Shown piece by piece: positions 43,595 through 52,318 of a DNA stretch of 64,000 bases. The stretch comes from Acidipila sp. (GTDB lineage Bacteria > Acidobacteriota > Terriglobia > Acidiferrales > UBA7541). The notes under the pieces are model-generated. The model saw only the letters and a program-made list of their open reading frames with translations, searched no databases and was not told the DNA's origin. The stretch is taken from NCBI GenBank assembly GCA_010365215.1, contig JAAFGT010000007.1:1-64000 (forward strand), written 5' to 3'. A program made the position numbers and the translations under genes. Position 1 is the stretch's first letter, and the number at the start of each line of letters is the position of its first letter.

Positions 43595-44830
43595 ATGAGG
43601 AAGATCGCTGTCATTGGAGCTGGGCAGTCCGGCTTGCAGCTGGCCCTCGGCCTCCAGAAGCACGGTTACGCGGTCACCGTGGTTTCCAACCGCACTCCCG
43701 AGCAGGTGCTGGCCGGGCGCGTGACCTCCAGCCAGGCCATGTTTGATGCCGCCCTCCAGCCCGAGCGCGATCTGGGAATCAATTTCTGGGAGAAAGAATG
43801 TCCTCGCGTGGAAGGCGTAGCCTTCACCGTTCCCGCGCCGGACGGCTCAGGCAACAAAGCGATTTTCTGGGAAGCCCGCCTGGATAATTATTTCCAGTCG
43901 GTTGACCAGCGCGTGAAATTTTCAGGCTGGATGAAGGAATTCGCCAAGCGCGGCGGCGACCTGGTGATTAAGGATGCCACGGCGGAGGACATCGAGGGTT
44001 ATACAAAGAGCCACGACCTGGTGCTGATCGCCACAGGGAAGGGCGAAATCGGCAGGATGTTTGAGACCGACAAGGAAAACTCGCCTTACACCACGCCCAT
44101 GCGCGCGCTGGCGCTGACCTACGTGACCGGCATGGCGCCGCGCAAGCCGTTCACCGCCGTTTCCTTCAACTTGATTCCCGGCGTGGGCGAGTACTTCGTG
44201 TTTCCCGCGCTCAGCATCACCGGCGCGTGCGAGATTATGGTCTTCGAGGGCGTTCCCGGCGGGCCCATGGATTGCTGGAGCGACGTCAAGACGCCGGAGC
44301 AGCACCTGGCGCGCAGCAAGGAGATTTGTGAAAAGTTTTTGCCGTGGGAGGCGGAGCGCAATCACAGCCTCGAGCTTACCGACGCCAACGGCATCATGAC
44401 CGGCCGCTTCGCCCCGGTGGTGCGCAAGCCGCTGTGCCGTCTGCCCTCGGGCCGCATGGTTCTGGGGATGGCCGACACGGTGGTGACCAACGACCCGCTG
44501 ACCGGCCAGGGCTCGAATACCGCGAGCAAGTGCGCGGCAATCTATACGGCAAAAATTCTCGAGCGCGGCAGCAAGCCCTTCGATGCCGAATGGATGCAAG
44601 CCACGTTCAACTCCTTCTGGGAGTACGCGCAATGGGTGACGCGCTGGACGAATTCGCTGCTCATTCCTCCTGCGCCGCAGATTCTCGAGCTGATGGGCGC
44701 CGCGCAGCAGATCCATCCGCTGGCGCGCAGAATCGCCAACGCGTTTAACAATCCCCCGGACGTCAACCCGTGGTGGTTTGATGTGGGCGAAGCGCACAAG
44801 GTGATTGGCAAGATGCAGGCTCATGCTTAG
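43595..44830 (+). CDS. Styrene/indole monooxygenase-type FAD protein (StyA-like)
   Basis: A 411-residue StyA homologue, nearly the same length as the StyA half of the fusion and clearly its close paralogue: IAVIGAGQSGLQLALGLQ, FDAALQPERDLGINFWE, PGVGEYFVFPAL, VFEGVPGGPMDCWS and NDPLTGQGSNTASK are shared or nearly so. It has no reductase domain. It is first gene of the plus-strand operon and 48 bp before a nitrilase-superfamily gene, so a monooxygenase product may be the nitrilase substrate, or both act on a common indolic/aromatic compound (inference). Confidence 0.92.
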   Translation: MRKIAVIGAGQSGLQLALGLQKHGYAVTVVSNRTPEQVLAGRVTSSQAMFDAALQPERDLGINFWEKECPRVEGVAFTVPAPDGSGNKAIFWEARLDNYFQSVDQRVKFSGWMKEFAKRGGDLVIKDATAEDIEGYTKSHDLVLIATGKGEIGRMFETDKENSPYTTPMRALALTYVTGMAPRKPFTAVSFNLIPGVGEYFVFPALSITGACEIMVFEGVPGGPMDCWSDVKTPEQHLARSKEICEKFLPWEAERNHSLELTDANGIMTGRFAPVVRKPLCRLPSGRMVLGMADTVVTNDPLTGQGSNTASKCAAIYTAKILERGSKPFDAEWMQATFNSFWEYAQWVTRWTNSLLIPPAPQILELMGAAQQIHPLARRIANAFNNPPDVNPWWFDVGEAHKVIGKMQAHA

Positions 44831-44878
44831 GACGCTTCTGCGGGAAGCAATCGCAACGACTTAATCGAGGAGGCGGAA

Positions 44879-46009
44879 ATGATCGAACAATATATGGCTC
44901 TGGCCCTGCAGCCCACCATGCGCGGCTGCCTGCAGCGCTCGCAAGTGATGAGGAACATCGAGCACATTGGCGAGCTGATCGACGCTGCGGTGTGGCTTTC
45001 CGCCATTGATCTGCCCGTGCGCCTGATCTGCATCCCCGAGGGCTGCCTGCAGGGTTTCACCGATGAAGTGTTCGACTGGGATCACGAAAAATACGTGGAT
45101 GAGATGGCGTTGGAACTTCCCGGCCCCGAGACCGAAGCGCTGGGACGCAAGGCCCGTCAGCACAACGCGTACATCATCGCCCAGGCCAAGGTGAAACACC
45201 CCAAGTTCCCCAGGAAGTTTTTCAATGCGGCGTTTGTCATCGACCCTCACGGCGAGGTGATCCACAAGCATTACAAGCTGCAGGTATTCGCCCGCGAACA
45301 TTCCACCGTGCCGCACGACGTCTGGGACAAGTGGGTGGAGCTTTACGGCGACGGGCTCGACGCGTTTTTCCCGGTGGTGGACACGGCAATTGGCCGCATC
45401 GGCTGCGTGATCTGCATGGAAGGCTCGTTCCCGGAGACGGCGCGCGGGCTGGCCGTCAACGGCGCAGAAGTGCTCTATCGCCCGGCGTATCCCGAGCCCT
45501 ACGTGGCCAACGGCCTTTGGGAAGTGCAGAATCGCGCCCGCGCCCTGGACAATACCTGCTACGTGGTGGCCCCAAATCCCGCGAACTATTTTCTGATGCC
45601 GGATTCCACTGACGCCATCGACACCTTCGGCGGCCAGTCCATGATTGTTGACTACCAGGGCCGCATCCTTTCCGAGCACAAATACGGCGCGGGTCCCTCG
45701 TACGCCGGAGCGATCATCGACATCGAAGCGCTGCGGCAGTATCGCGCCCGCTCGCTGTGGGGCAACTGGCTGCGGGATCTGCGCACCGAGCAGTTCCGCT
45801 GCATCTATCAACAGCCGCTGTATCCAAAAAATCTCGGGCTCGAGAAGCATCCGGGACGCCACGCCGATCACGATGAGATTCGCCGCCGCGTGATGGCGGA
45901 TATGGTGGAGCGGGACATCTACCGGCCTCCTACCCATCAGAACACCGCGCCAGCGGAAACGCCCGAAGCCGAGCGCAAGGAAAAGCCGGAGAAGGTTCCG
46001 GCGGACTAG
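44879..46009 (+). CDS. Nitrilase-superfamily C-N hydrolase (active-site Cys present)
   Basis: A 376-residue carbon-nitrogen hydrolase. The Glu-Lys-Cys triad is visible as Glu in ICIPEGCLQ, Lys in HKHYKLQVF and Cys179 in GCVICMEGSFPE (Cys176 is also near). The N-terminus (LALQPTMRGCLQRSQVMRN) and the long C-terminal tail (from SLWGNWLRDLRTE) are shared with the product at 50503 but not with the typical nitrilase at 46047, so these two are paralogues. Substrate class (nitrile, amide, carbamoyl) cannot be told. The C-terminal ~30 residues are charged and low-complexity (PAETPEAERKEKPEK). GAGGAGG precedes the start. Confidence 0.9.
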   Translation: MIEQYMALALQPTMRGCLQRSQVMRNIEHIGELIDAAVWLSAIDLPVRLICIPEGCLQGFTDEVFDWDHEKYVDEMALELPGPETEALGRKARQHNAYIIAQAKVKHPKFPRKFFNAAFVIDPHGEVIHKHYKLQVFAREHSTVPHDVWDKWVELYGDGLDAFFPVVDTAIGRIGCVICMEGSFPETARGLAVNGAEVLYRPAYPEPYVANGLWEVQNRARALDNTCYVVAPNPANYFLMPDSTDAIDTFGGQSMIVDYQGRILSEHKYGAGPSYAGAIIDIEALRQYRARSLWGNWLRDLRTEQFRCIYQQPLYPKNLGLEKHPGRHADHDEIRRRVMADMVERDIYRPPTHQNTAPAETPEAERKEKPEKVPAD

Positions 46010-46046
46010 CGGCGCGCCGTGTTGGCGCAGCATTGAGGTGAGCTGG

Positions 46047-47174
46047 ATGCAACCAAAACAAAAAGTTCTGGGCGGGCGCAAGTCTGTGCGCGTGGCCATT
46101 GTCCAGACCCCGCCGGTTTTTCTCGACCGTGAGAAATGCATCGACCGCGCCTGCGAAAAGATCGCCGAAGCGGCCGGCCGCGGCGCCGAGCTGATCGTTT
46201 TTCCCGAAGCGTGGATTTCCGGCTATCCCTACTGGGGCGAAGGCTGGGAGTCCAATCTGCAGGGCTGGATTCCGGTTCGCGTGCGCTTCTACGACAACTC
46301 TTTGCTGATCCCCAGCGAAGACACCGCCAGGCTGGGCGAGGCCGCAGCCAAGGCCAATGCTTACGTGGTTATCGGCTGCAATGAAATGGATTCCCGGCCG
46401 GGTGTGCACACCATTTACAACTCCCTGCTGTTCCTCGACCGCTCCGGGAAAATCCTCGGCCGCCACCGCAAGACCATGCCCACCTTTGTTGAGCGCGCGG
46501 TATGGGGCAATGGCGACGGCAGCGACCTGGTGACCTACGACACCGACATCGGCCGCATCGGCGGCCTGATCTGCGGCGAGCATCTGATGACCCTGGTTCG
46601 CGCGCGCCTGATCGACCAGGGCGAGGATTTTCACATTGGCGTCTTCCCCGGCGCATTTTCGATTCACACTGGACCGAAACTCGAAGAGGCCGACACCACC
46701 GGCCAGTTTTTCTGGGGCCATACCAGTACGCGGGCGCACGCGCTGGAGGCGGGCTGCTTTGTGCTCTCCGCGTGCGGGTACATCACCAAGAGCGACCTGG
46801 GCGCGGATTTTCCGCTGATGGACACGGTAAATGTGGATTACGCCCACGGGGGAAGCCAGATTGTCGCGCCGTTGGGGATTCCGCTGGTGCCGCCGACCTC
46901 GGGCGACACGGTACTTTACGCCGACTGCCAGGCGGACATGATCAAAGTGTGGAAAGCCCTGCTCGACACCATGGGGCATTACTCGCGTCCAGACATCGTT
47001 CGCCTGCAATACTTGAAATCGCCCTCCCAGGATTTTTCGGAATTGGCGGTTCAGGCGTTCGAGAATAGCCCGCGCGACCTCGTGGAAGAAATCGCCGAGC
47101 GCCACGGCCTGAGCCGGGAAAATCTTCAGCCGGCGATCGAGCGGCTGGCGAAAGCAAGCACGAAATCCGGCTAG
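46047..47174 (+). CDS. Nitrilase
   Basis: A 375-residue classical nitrilase. The Glu is in VFPEAWISGYPYW, Lys in GRHRKTMPTFVERAVWG and the nucleophilic Cys176 in GLICGEHLMTL; CGEH instead of plain C-[GW]-E is a familiar nitrilase (branch 1) variant. Nitrilases hydrolyse an organic nitrile to the acid and ammonia. ATG at 46047 with GAGGTGA upstream is preferred over GTG at 46038. It lies 37 bp after the previous hydrolase gene and before a TonB receptor. The island would thus have two distinct nitrilase-type activities. Confidence 0.93.
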   Translation: MQPKQKVLGGRKSVRVAIVQTPPVFLDREKCIDRACEKIAEAAGRGAELIVFPEAWISGYPYWGEGWESNLQGWIPVRVRFYDNSLLIPSEDTARLGEAAAKANAYVVIGCNEMDSRPGVHTIYNSLLFLDRSGKILGRHRKTMPTFVERAVWGNGDGSDLVTYDTDIGRIGGLICGEHLMTLVRARLIDQGEDFHIGVFPGAFSIHTGPKLEEADTTGQFFWGHTSTRAHALEAGCFVLSACGYITKSDLGADFPLMDTVNVDYAHGGSQIVAPLGIPLVPPTSGDTVLYADCQADMIKVWKALLDTMGHYSRPDIVRLQYLKSPSQDFSELAVQAFENSPRDLVEEIAERHGLSRENLQPAIERLAKASTKSG

Positions 47175-47295
47175 CGCGCCGCGCCGTTGCGCGCCGTGCC
47201 GTAATATTTTATTCACCGGGCAAATTAATTGCTCTTCGTTTTGAGAAGTGGCAGACTCGTGGTCAAGTCAGGGGTGAAAACCGGGGGGGATTGGA

Positions 47296-50200
47296 ATGAA
47301 GCGACGCTCGTTTAAGCTAGCCTTGTTTTGCGCAGCCGTGCTTCTGGTGTTTACCGCGAACTCCGTCGCGCAGCAACTGGCCACACTCAACCTCACCGTG
47401 AACGATCCATCGGGCGCGGGCGTGCCCGGAGCCGAGATCACGCTAAAAAATAAAGACACCGGGGCCACGCGTACGGCGACGACCGGCGACGGAGGCCTGG
47501 CGGTGGTTGCGGGTATGCCCCCCGGCCTCTACGATCTCACCGCCGAGCACAGTGGACTCTCCAAGCGCACCGTGCCGTTGCAACTGTCCGTCGGCCAGGT
47601 AGCCACGGTCACGCTCACGCTCAGCGTTACCGCCGTATCCTCGCAGGTGGAAGTTTCAGCCGTCGTTCAGGGCGTGGACCCGGAGAAGGCTGAAGTCAGC
47701 CAGGTCATTGACACGCCTAAGATTCAGGATCTGCCCATCTCCGGCCGGGATTTTATTGACTTCGTGCTGCTCACGCCTTCCGTCAATATCGGCCGCAGCA
47801 CGGCGGTGGGCGCGCAGTCGCCATTCACCGAGACCGTGCTCAAGCTCAGCTTCTCCGGCGTCCGCGAAAGCCATACCACCTATTTCGGCCTCGATGGCAT
47901 TGACTACACCACCAGTATTTCCGGCGTGCAGCGCGTCAGCCCCTCGCAGGACTGGGTGCAGGAGTTCCGCGTGGTGGCCAGCCCGTATACCGGGGACAAC
48001 GGCCGCAATCTGGGATCGGTGGTGAATACCATCACCAAGTCGGGCACCAACGATGTGCACGGCTCGCTCTATGAATTCTTCCGCAATGACAATCTGGATG
48101 CCAAGAACCTGCTTTCCGCGCCCGGGTTCAACACCCTGCGCTTTAACCAGTTCGGCCTCGATGTGGGCGGTCCCATCAAACGCGACAAGATTTTCTACTT
48201 CACGGGATATGAGGGGCAGCGGCGCGCCGAATCTCCCATCTATTCGTCGCTGATCTTGCATTGCACGGATAATCCCGGCTGTTTCGGCCCCGGCAGCTCG
48301 AGCATCAACCAGGTGAAGCAGCTTCTTGGCCTGCAACCCGAGGTACTGGGCTCCATTCTCTCCGTAGATGACTACGACAAGTTCCTGCTCAAAACCAACG
48401 CGCTGATCACTTCCAGCACGTTTCTCAACGTCGCCTATCTGTTCAACGATTCGCGCAAGCAGAACGTGCGCGGCGCCGCGCCCGGCGAAGGCATGCCGTC
48501 TTCCTATCGCGACAATCCGGTCCGCGACCAGACCCTCTACGGCAGCCTGATCCACCTGTTTTCCAACCGCCTCACCAGCGAAACGCTCATGCAGTATGGG
48601 CGCAGGACCTTCGAGCTGATCCCCAAAGGCGAGGGCCTGGAGCCGGCCATTGCTATCCCCGACCTGCTTTCTTCCGGCGGATTTGTGGGCAGCGTGCGCT
48701 CTTACAAGGAACAGCACGTACAGTTCGCCGAAAACGTTACTTCCGTTCACGGCAATCACACCCTGAAGTTCGGCGGGGAAATTCAGCCCGTTTGGATCAA
48801 CACCCAAGTGACCTTGTTCAGTCCGGGCCTGGGAATTTTTTCGCCCGGATGCTTCTTTGGCGGTGTGGCGGTGGGATGCGCCGGGGCGCCTCCGGGCGTA
48901 TTCCCCGCAGGGACGGCGCTGGCTTTTCTTTTCCTGGAGCCCCGCCAGTTTTTCGGCCAGCAGCTGGCCCCGCGAACTTTGCCATTCTCTTCCGGCCTGT
49001 ATGCCGGCCCCAATCAGCAGGCTTTCAACGATTCCACCACCCTCGATTTCGAGCACACGCTGTGGTCGCTTTACGCTCAGGACCAGTGGAAAATCCGCCC
49101 CAACTTCACCATGACCCTCGGCCTGCATTACGACGTGGATACTTTCCCCTCCGCGAAGGAAGTCAAGATTCAGGGTAATTTCCATCCCACGAACTACAAC
49201 AATATTCAGCCGCGCATCGGCCTGGCCTACGCCTTCAATGGCGGCAAGAGTGTGGCCCGCGCCGGCTTCGGCGTCTTCAACTCGCCCTTCGTTTTCAGCG
49301 ATGTGCTGGTGAGCTGGATTGGCGCATCCGAATTCAGCTATATCAACCAGCCCTTGCTTCCCGAATTTGCCGATCCCACGCACAGCAAACTGATCGGCTT
49401 CGGAGCCTCCGGCGCGGTAGGCGCGCCCGGCCCCATCTTTGGCGCCGCCGGGTTCAGCAATTTTACGCACAACGGCGTGTACCCAAATCCCATGATGGGG
49501 CCGGTTCTGCAGTTCCCGCTGGGATACGCGCAGCGTAAATTCGACAACCCGTTTTCGGCGCAGGCCAGCCTTGAGCTGGAACATCAATTTGGCAGCGACT
49601 TTTTCGTTTCCGTGGGCTACCAGTGGATGCACGCCACGCGACTGCCGGTCTATACTTCCATTAACGGCGCGCCGGCACCGGGCTGCAACCCGGCAGTCAC
49701 CAGCGGATGCCAGCCGTTCTTTACCCCGGCCGATCCTAATTTCGGCTTTGTACTTTACGTGCAGCCCGTGGGATTCTCCATCTACCATGCCGGAACCGTG
49801 AGCGTGCGCAAGTCGTTCACCCACCATTTCGATTTCCTGGCGAATTACACGTTCTCCAAGTCCATCGACATCGCCACCACGGTCAACCTGCCCAACACCC
49901 CGGTGAATTTTCTTCATCGCGGGGCGGACCGCGCCGTGGGAGACAACAACGTTCCGCACCGCTTCACCCTGGCCGTACTCGGCGAATCCCCGAATACCTG
50001 GAACGTCGTTCTGCGGAATTTCAAAGCCTCGCTGCTCACCAATCTGCAGAGCGCGCGGCGCTCCAGCATCGTCGCCGGCTTCGACACCAATGGCGACCTC
50101 TTTCCCTTCTCGGACCGCGTGGGAACGATCGGACGCAATACCTACGTGGGAGATCCGTCGTACACCGTGGACGTGCGTCTCCAGCGCACCATTCCGTTTA

Positions 50201-50433
50201 CCGAGCGGTTCAAGGGCGACCTGAGTTTGGAAGTTTTCAACCTTTTGAACCGCGCCAACGTGCTGGAAATCGATCACACCTATGGCTTGCCGGATTTCGT
50301 TACCGCGGTTCCCCGGCACTACAAGGACGGAATTTCTCCTTCGCCGGCTTCGGGCGGCAATCCCTCGTTCGGCTCTCCTAAATTCGCCGGCGAGGCGCGG
50401 CAAATTCAATTGTCCTTCCGGTTGAATTTCTAG
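47296..50433 (+). CDS. Oar-like TonB-dependent receptor with carboxypeptidase-regulatory domain
   Basis: A 1045-residue outer-membrane receptor: signal peptide (cleavage near SVAQQ), carboxypeptidase-regulatory-like domain (about 28-110; LNLTVNDPSGAGVPGAEITL, GMPPGLYDLTAEHSGLSKR), plug region and a barrel ending with IQLSFRLNF. It is embedded between two nitrilase-superfamily genes in the same orientation, so it probably imports the compound degraded by this island (inference). An antisense frame of almost 1300 codons covers it but is judged a codon-bias shadow. Confidence 0.92.
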   Translation: MKRRSFKLALFCAAVLLVFTANSVAQQLATLNLTVNDPSGAGVPGAEITLKNKDTGATRTATTGDGGLAVVAGMPPGLYDLTAEHSGLSKRTVPLQLSVGQVATVTLTLSVTAVSSQVEVSAVVQGVDPEKAEVSQVIDTPKIQDLPISGRDFIDFVLLTPSVNIGRSTAVGAQSPFTETVLKLSFSGVRESHTTYFGLDGIDYTTSISGVQRVSPSQDWVQEFRVVASPYTGDNGRNLGSVVNTITKSGTNDVHGSLYEFFRNDNLDAKNLLSAPGFNTLRFNQFGLDVGGPIKRDKIFYFTGYEGQRRAESPIYSSLILHCTDNPGCFGPGSSSINQVKQLLGLQPEVLGSILSVDDYDKFLLKTNALITSSTFLNVAYLFNDSRKQNVRGAAPGEGMPSSYRDNPVRDQTLYGSLIHLFSNRLTSETLMQYGRRTFELIPKGEGLEPAIAIPDLLSSGGFVGSVRSYKEQHVQFAENVTSVHGNHTLKFGGEIQPVWINTQVTLFSPGLGIFSPGCFFGGVAVGCAGAPPGVFPAGTALAFLFLEPRQFFGQQLAPRTLPFSSGLYAGPNQQAFNDSTTLDFEHTLWSLYAQDQWKIRPNFTMTLGLHYDVDTFPSAKEVKIQGNFHPTNYNNIQPRIGLAYAFNGGKSVARAGFGVFNSPFVFSDVLVSWIGASEFSYINQPLLPEFADPTHSKLIGFGASGAVGAPGPIFGAAGFSNFTHNGVYPNPMMGPVLQFPLGYAQRKFDNPFSAQASLELEHQFGSDFFVSVGYQWMHATRLPVYTSINGAPAPGCNPAVTSGCQPFFTPADPNFGFVLYVQPVGFSIYHAGTVSVRKSFTHHFDFLANYTFSKSIDIATTVNLPNTPVNFLHRGADRAVGDNNVPHRFTLAVLGESPNTWNVVLRNFKASLLTNLQSARRSSIVAGFDTNGDLFPFSDRVGTIGRNTYVGDPSYTVDVRLQRTIPFTERFKGDLSLEVFNLLNRANVLEIDHTYGLPDFVTAVPRHYKDGISPSPASGGNPSFGSPKFAGEARQIQLSFRLNF

Positions 50434-50450
50434 CGGATTCCGGGAGCAGC

Positions 50451-50476
50451 ATGGCGCGCGCCGGCGTGCGCGCCAT
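50451..50476 (+). other. Intercistronic hairpin after TonB receptor
   Basis: ATGGCGCGC (50451-50459) and GCGCGCCAT (50468-50476) form a perfect 9-bp inverted repeat with an 8-nt loop, 17 bp after the receptor stop. There is no T-run, so it is not a standard terminator; it may separate expression levels of receptor and downstream enzymes. Confidence 0.55.
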
Positions 50477-50502
50477 CCTCTCGCAATCCGGCAAGCAAAT
50501 TC

Positions 50503-51570
50503 ATGATTAAGCCCTACACCGCGGTCGGTCTGGTGCCTACCATCCGGGGCATCCGCTCGCGCCAAGACATCAAAATCAATCTCGAGCACCTCAAGCACCT
50601 GGTCAAAGCCGCCAATTGGCTCTCCGCGCTCGATCTCCCGGTGCGCCTGATGGCCTTTCCCGAAGGCGCGCTGCAGGCTTTTAACGACGAAGTCCTCGAT
50701 CTCGACCACGTCCAGTACGCGCGCGAGTGTGCCATTGATATTCCCGGCGAAGAGACCGAAGAGATCGGAAAAATCGCACGCCAGTGGAACTGCTTCATTA
50801 TGGCCCAGGCCAAAGCCCGCCATCCCGACTGGAAAGATCGCTTCTTCAACGTGGGATTCATTCTCAATCCCCAGGGCGAGGTGATTCTCCAGCACTACAA
50901 GGTCTCGCCCCTGTTTCCCGTGGAGCACTCCGTCTGCCCGCACGACATCTACGACTGGTGGATCGAGAAATACGGCCGCAACCTGCAGGCCTTTTGGCCG
51001 GTGGTGGATACCGAAATCGGGCGCATGGGCATCATGATGGCCAATGAAGGCTCCTATCCCGAGAATGCCCGGGCCCTGGCCATGAACGGCGCGGAAGTCA
51101 TTTACCGCGCGTCCTATCCCCACCCCGGCACCGGAAACGATATGTTCGAGATCCAAAGCGCCGCGCGCGCGCTCGACAATAATGTCTACGTGCTGGCACC
51201 CAATCTGGGCACCTACTACCTGTTTCCCGAAGACACCACGCCCATCGACGCCTTCGGTGGACGCTCCTACATCTTCAATTACAAAGGCCAGAAGGTGGGC
51301 AAGCTGGAATACAGCGGCGGTTCCAGCTATGTCTCCGGGGTGATCGATATCGAGGCCATGCGTGACCACCGCGCCCGCGCCAAGTGGGACAACTGGATGA
51401 AAGACCTGCGCACCGAGCTCTGCCAGATTATTTACGAAAAGCCCATCTATCCCAAGAATCTTTATCTCGATCGTGCGCCCATGAAGCACGCGGAGTACCA
51501 GGAAAAAGTGATTGACCGCCAGATCGCGCTGATGCACGAGCGCGGAATCTGGAAGAAACCCGAGCGCTGA
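50503..51570 (+). CDS. Nitrilase-superfamily protein lacking the nucleophilic Cys
   Basis: A 355-residue paralogue of the hydrolase at 44879, with matching N-terminus (VGLVPTIRGIRSRQDIKINL), Glu in AFPEGALQ, Lys in LQHYKVSPL and C-terminal tail (KWDNWMKDLRTELCQIIYEK). At the nucleophile position the sequence is GIMMANEGSYPE: Ala180 (GCC) stands where the paralogue has Cys179 (TGC). No other Cys is nearby. It is therefore probably not a hydrolase of the usual mechanism; a binding, regulatory or partner subunit role is possible. The frame is intact with conserved structure, arguing against simple decay. Confidence 0.88.
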   Translation: MIKPYTAVGLVPTIRGIRSRQDIKINLEHLKHLVKAANWLSALDLPVRLMAFPEGALQAFNDEVLDLDHVQYARECAIDIPGEETEEIGKIARQWNCFIMAQAKARHPDWKDRFFNVGFILNPQGEVILQHYKVSPLFPVEHSVCPHDIYDWWIEKYGRNLQAFWPVVDTEIGRMGIMMANEGSYPENARALAMNGAEVIYRASYPHPGTGNDMFEIQSAARALDNNVYVLAPNLGTYYLFPEDTTPIDAFGGRSYIFNYKGQKVGKLEYSGGSSYVSGVIDIEAMRDHRARAKWDNWMKDLRTELCQIIYEKPIYPKNLYLDRAPMKHAEYQEKVIDRQIALMHERGIWKKPER

Positions 51571-51617
51571 ACGGCGTCAGCAACCGGCACCTGCAAGCGC
51601 ACCGAGGAAACCCCACC

Positions 51618-52250
51618 ATGGCTTCCGACTCCCCGATTTCGCGGAAAGACTTTTTTACCGTGGATCCGCGCCGTTCCGCGCTGATCGTAATCGACATGCA
51701 GAATGCTTTCGTGGCCGAGGGTGCTCCCCTGGAGACGCCCGGCGCGCGCGCCATGATTCCGCGCCTCGAAAAGCTGATCCGCTTCGCGCGGGAACGCGCC
51801 GTCCCGGTCATCTGGACGCAGTCCGACCACCGCCCGCCCTACGGCGGCCTGATGCTGCGGAAATTTCCGGTGATCGGCGAGAAGCGGTGCCTGTGGCGCG
51901 GCGATGCCAGTTACCAGATGTATCCCGGCATGCTGCAGCCTGAAGAGGGCCAGGGCGAATACCGCATCGTCAAGCACAAGTTCGATGCCTTTTTTGAAAC
52001 CGATCTTGACGCCATATTGCGCTTTCACCGCGTGGAGACGCTGATCGTCACCGGCACCGCCACCAACGTGTGCTGTGAATCCACCGCGCGCTCGGCGTTC
52101 ATGCGCGATTACCAGGTGGCCTTCCCCAGCGACGCCAACGCCACATTCGACCAGGCCATGCACCAGGCCACTCTCAAAAACATCGATCTGCTCTTCGGCC
52201 GCGTGATGACCACAGCCGAATTGCTGGAGGAGATGGCCGCATCTAGGTAA
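51618..52250 (+). CDS. Isochorismatase-family cysteine hydrolase
   Basis: A 210-residue hydrolase of the isochorismatase fold. The triad is seen as Asp26 in ALIVIDMQNAF, Lys119 in RIVKHKFDAFFETDL and Cys152 in TGTATNVCCESTARSA. Relatives include nicotinamidase, N-carbamoylsarcosine amidase, ureidoacrylate and biuret hydrolases, all of which cleave an amide or carbamoyl bond. As last gene of the plus-strand nitrile island it could remove ammonia or a carbamoyl group from an intermediate (inference). AGGAAACC lies before the start; the gap to the previous gene is 47 bp. Confidence 0.92.
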   Translation: MASDSPISRKDFFTVDPRRSALIVIDMQNAFVAEGAPLETPGARAMIPRLEKLIRFARERAVPVIWTQSDHRPPYGGLMLRKFPVIGEKRCLWRGDASYQMYPGMLQPEEGQGEYRIVKHKFDAFFETDLDAILRFHRVETLIVTGTATNVCCESTARSAFMRDYQVAFPSDANATFDQAMHQATLKNIDLLFGRVMTTAELLEEMAASR

Positions 52251-52318
52251 GCGCACGGATTAGCTTCACGAGGGAAACTTTCCATAGCTTGCTTAATCGA
52301 CCAGATCAACCGCACTCT

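Noticed and set aside
44861-46141. A 426-codon minus-strand frame over the first C-N hydrolase gene
   Set aside because: Antisense shadow; the forward gene has a full catalytic triad and ribosome-binding site.
47656-51537. A 1293-codon open frame on the minus strand across the TonB receptor and the Cys-less nitrilase paralogue
   Set aside because: It is antisense to two clear genes, matches no domain and has the His/Val/Gly/Arg-rich composition of a codon-bias shadow in high-GC DNA. The forward genes show full-length family features.
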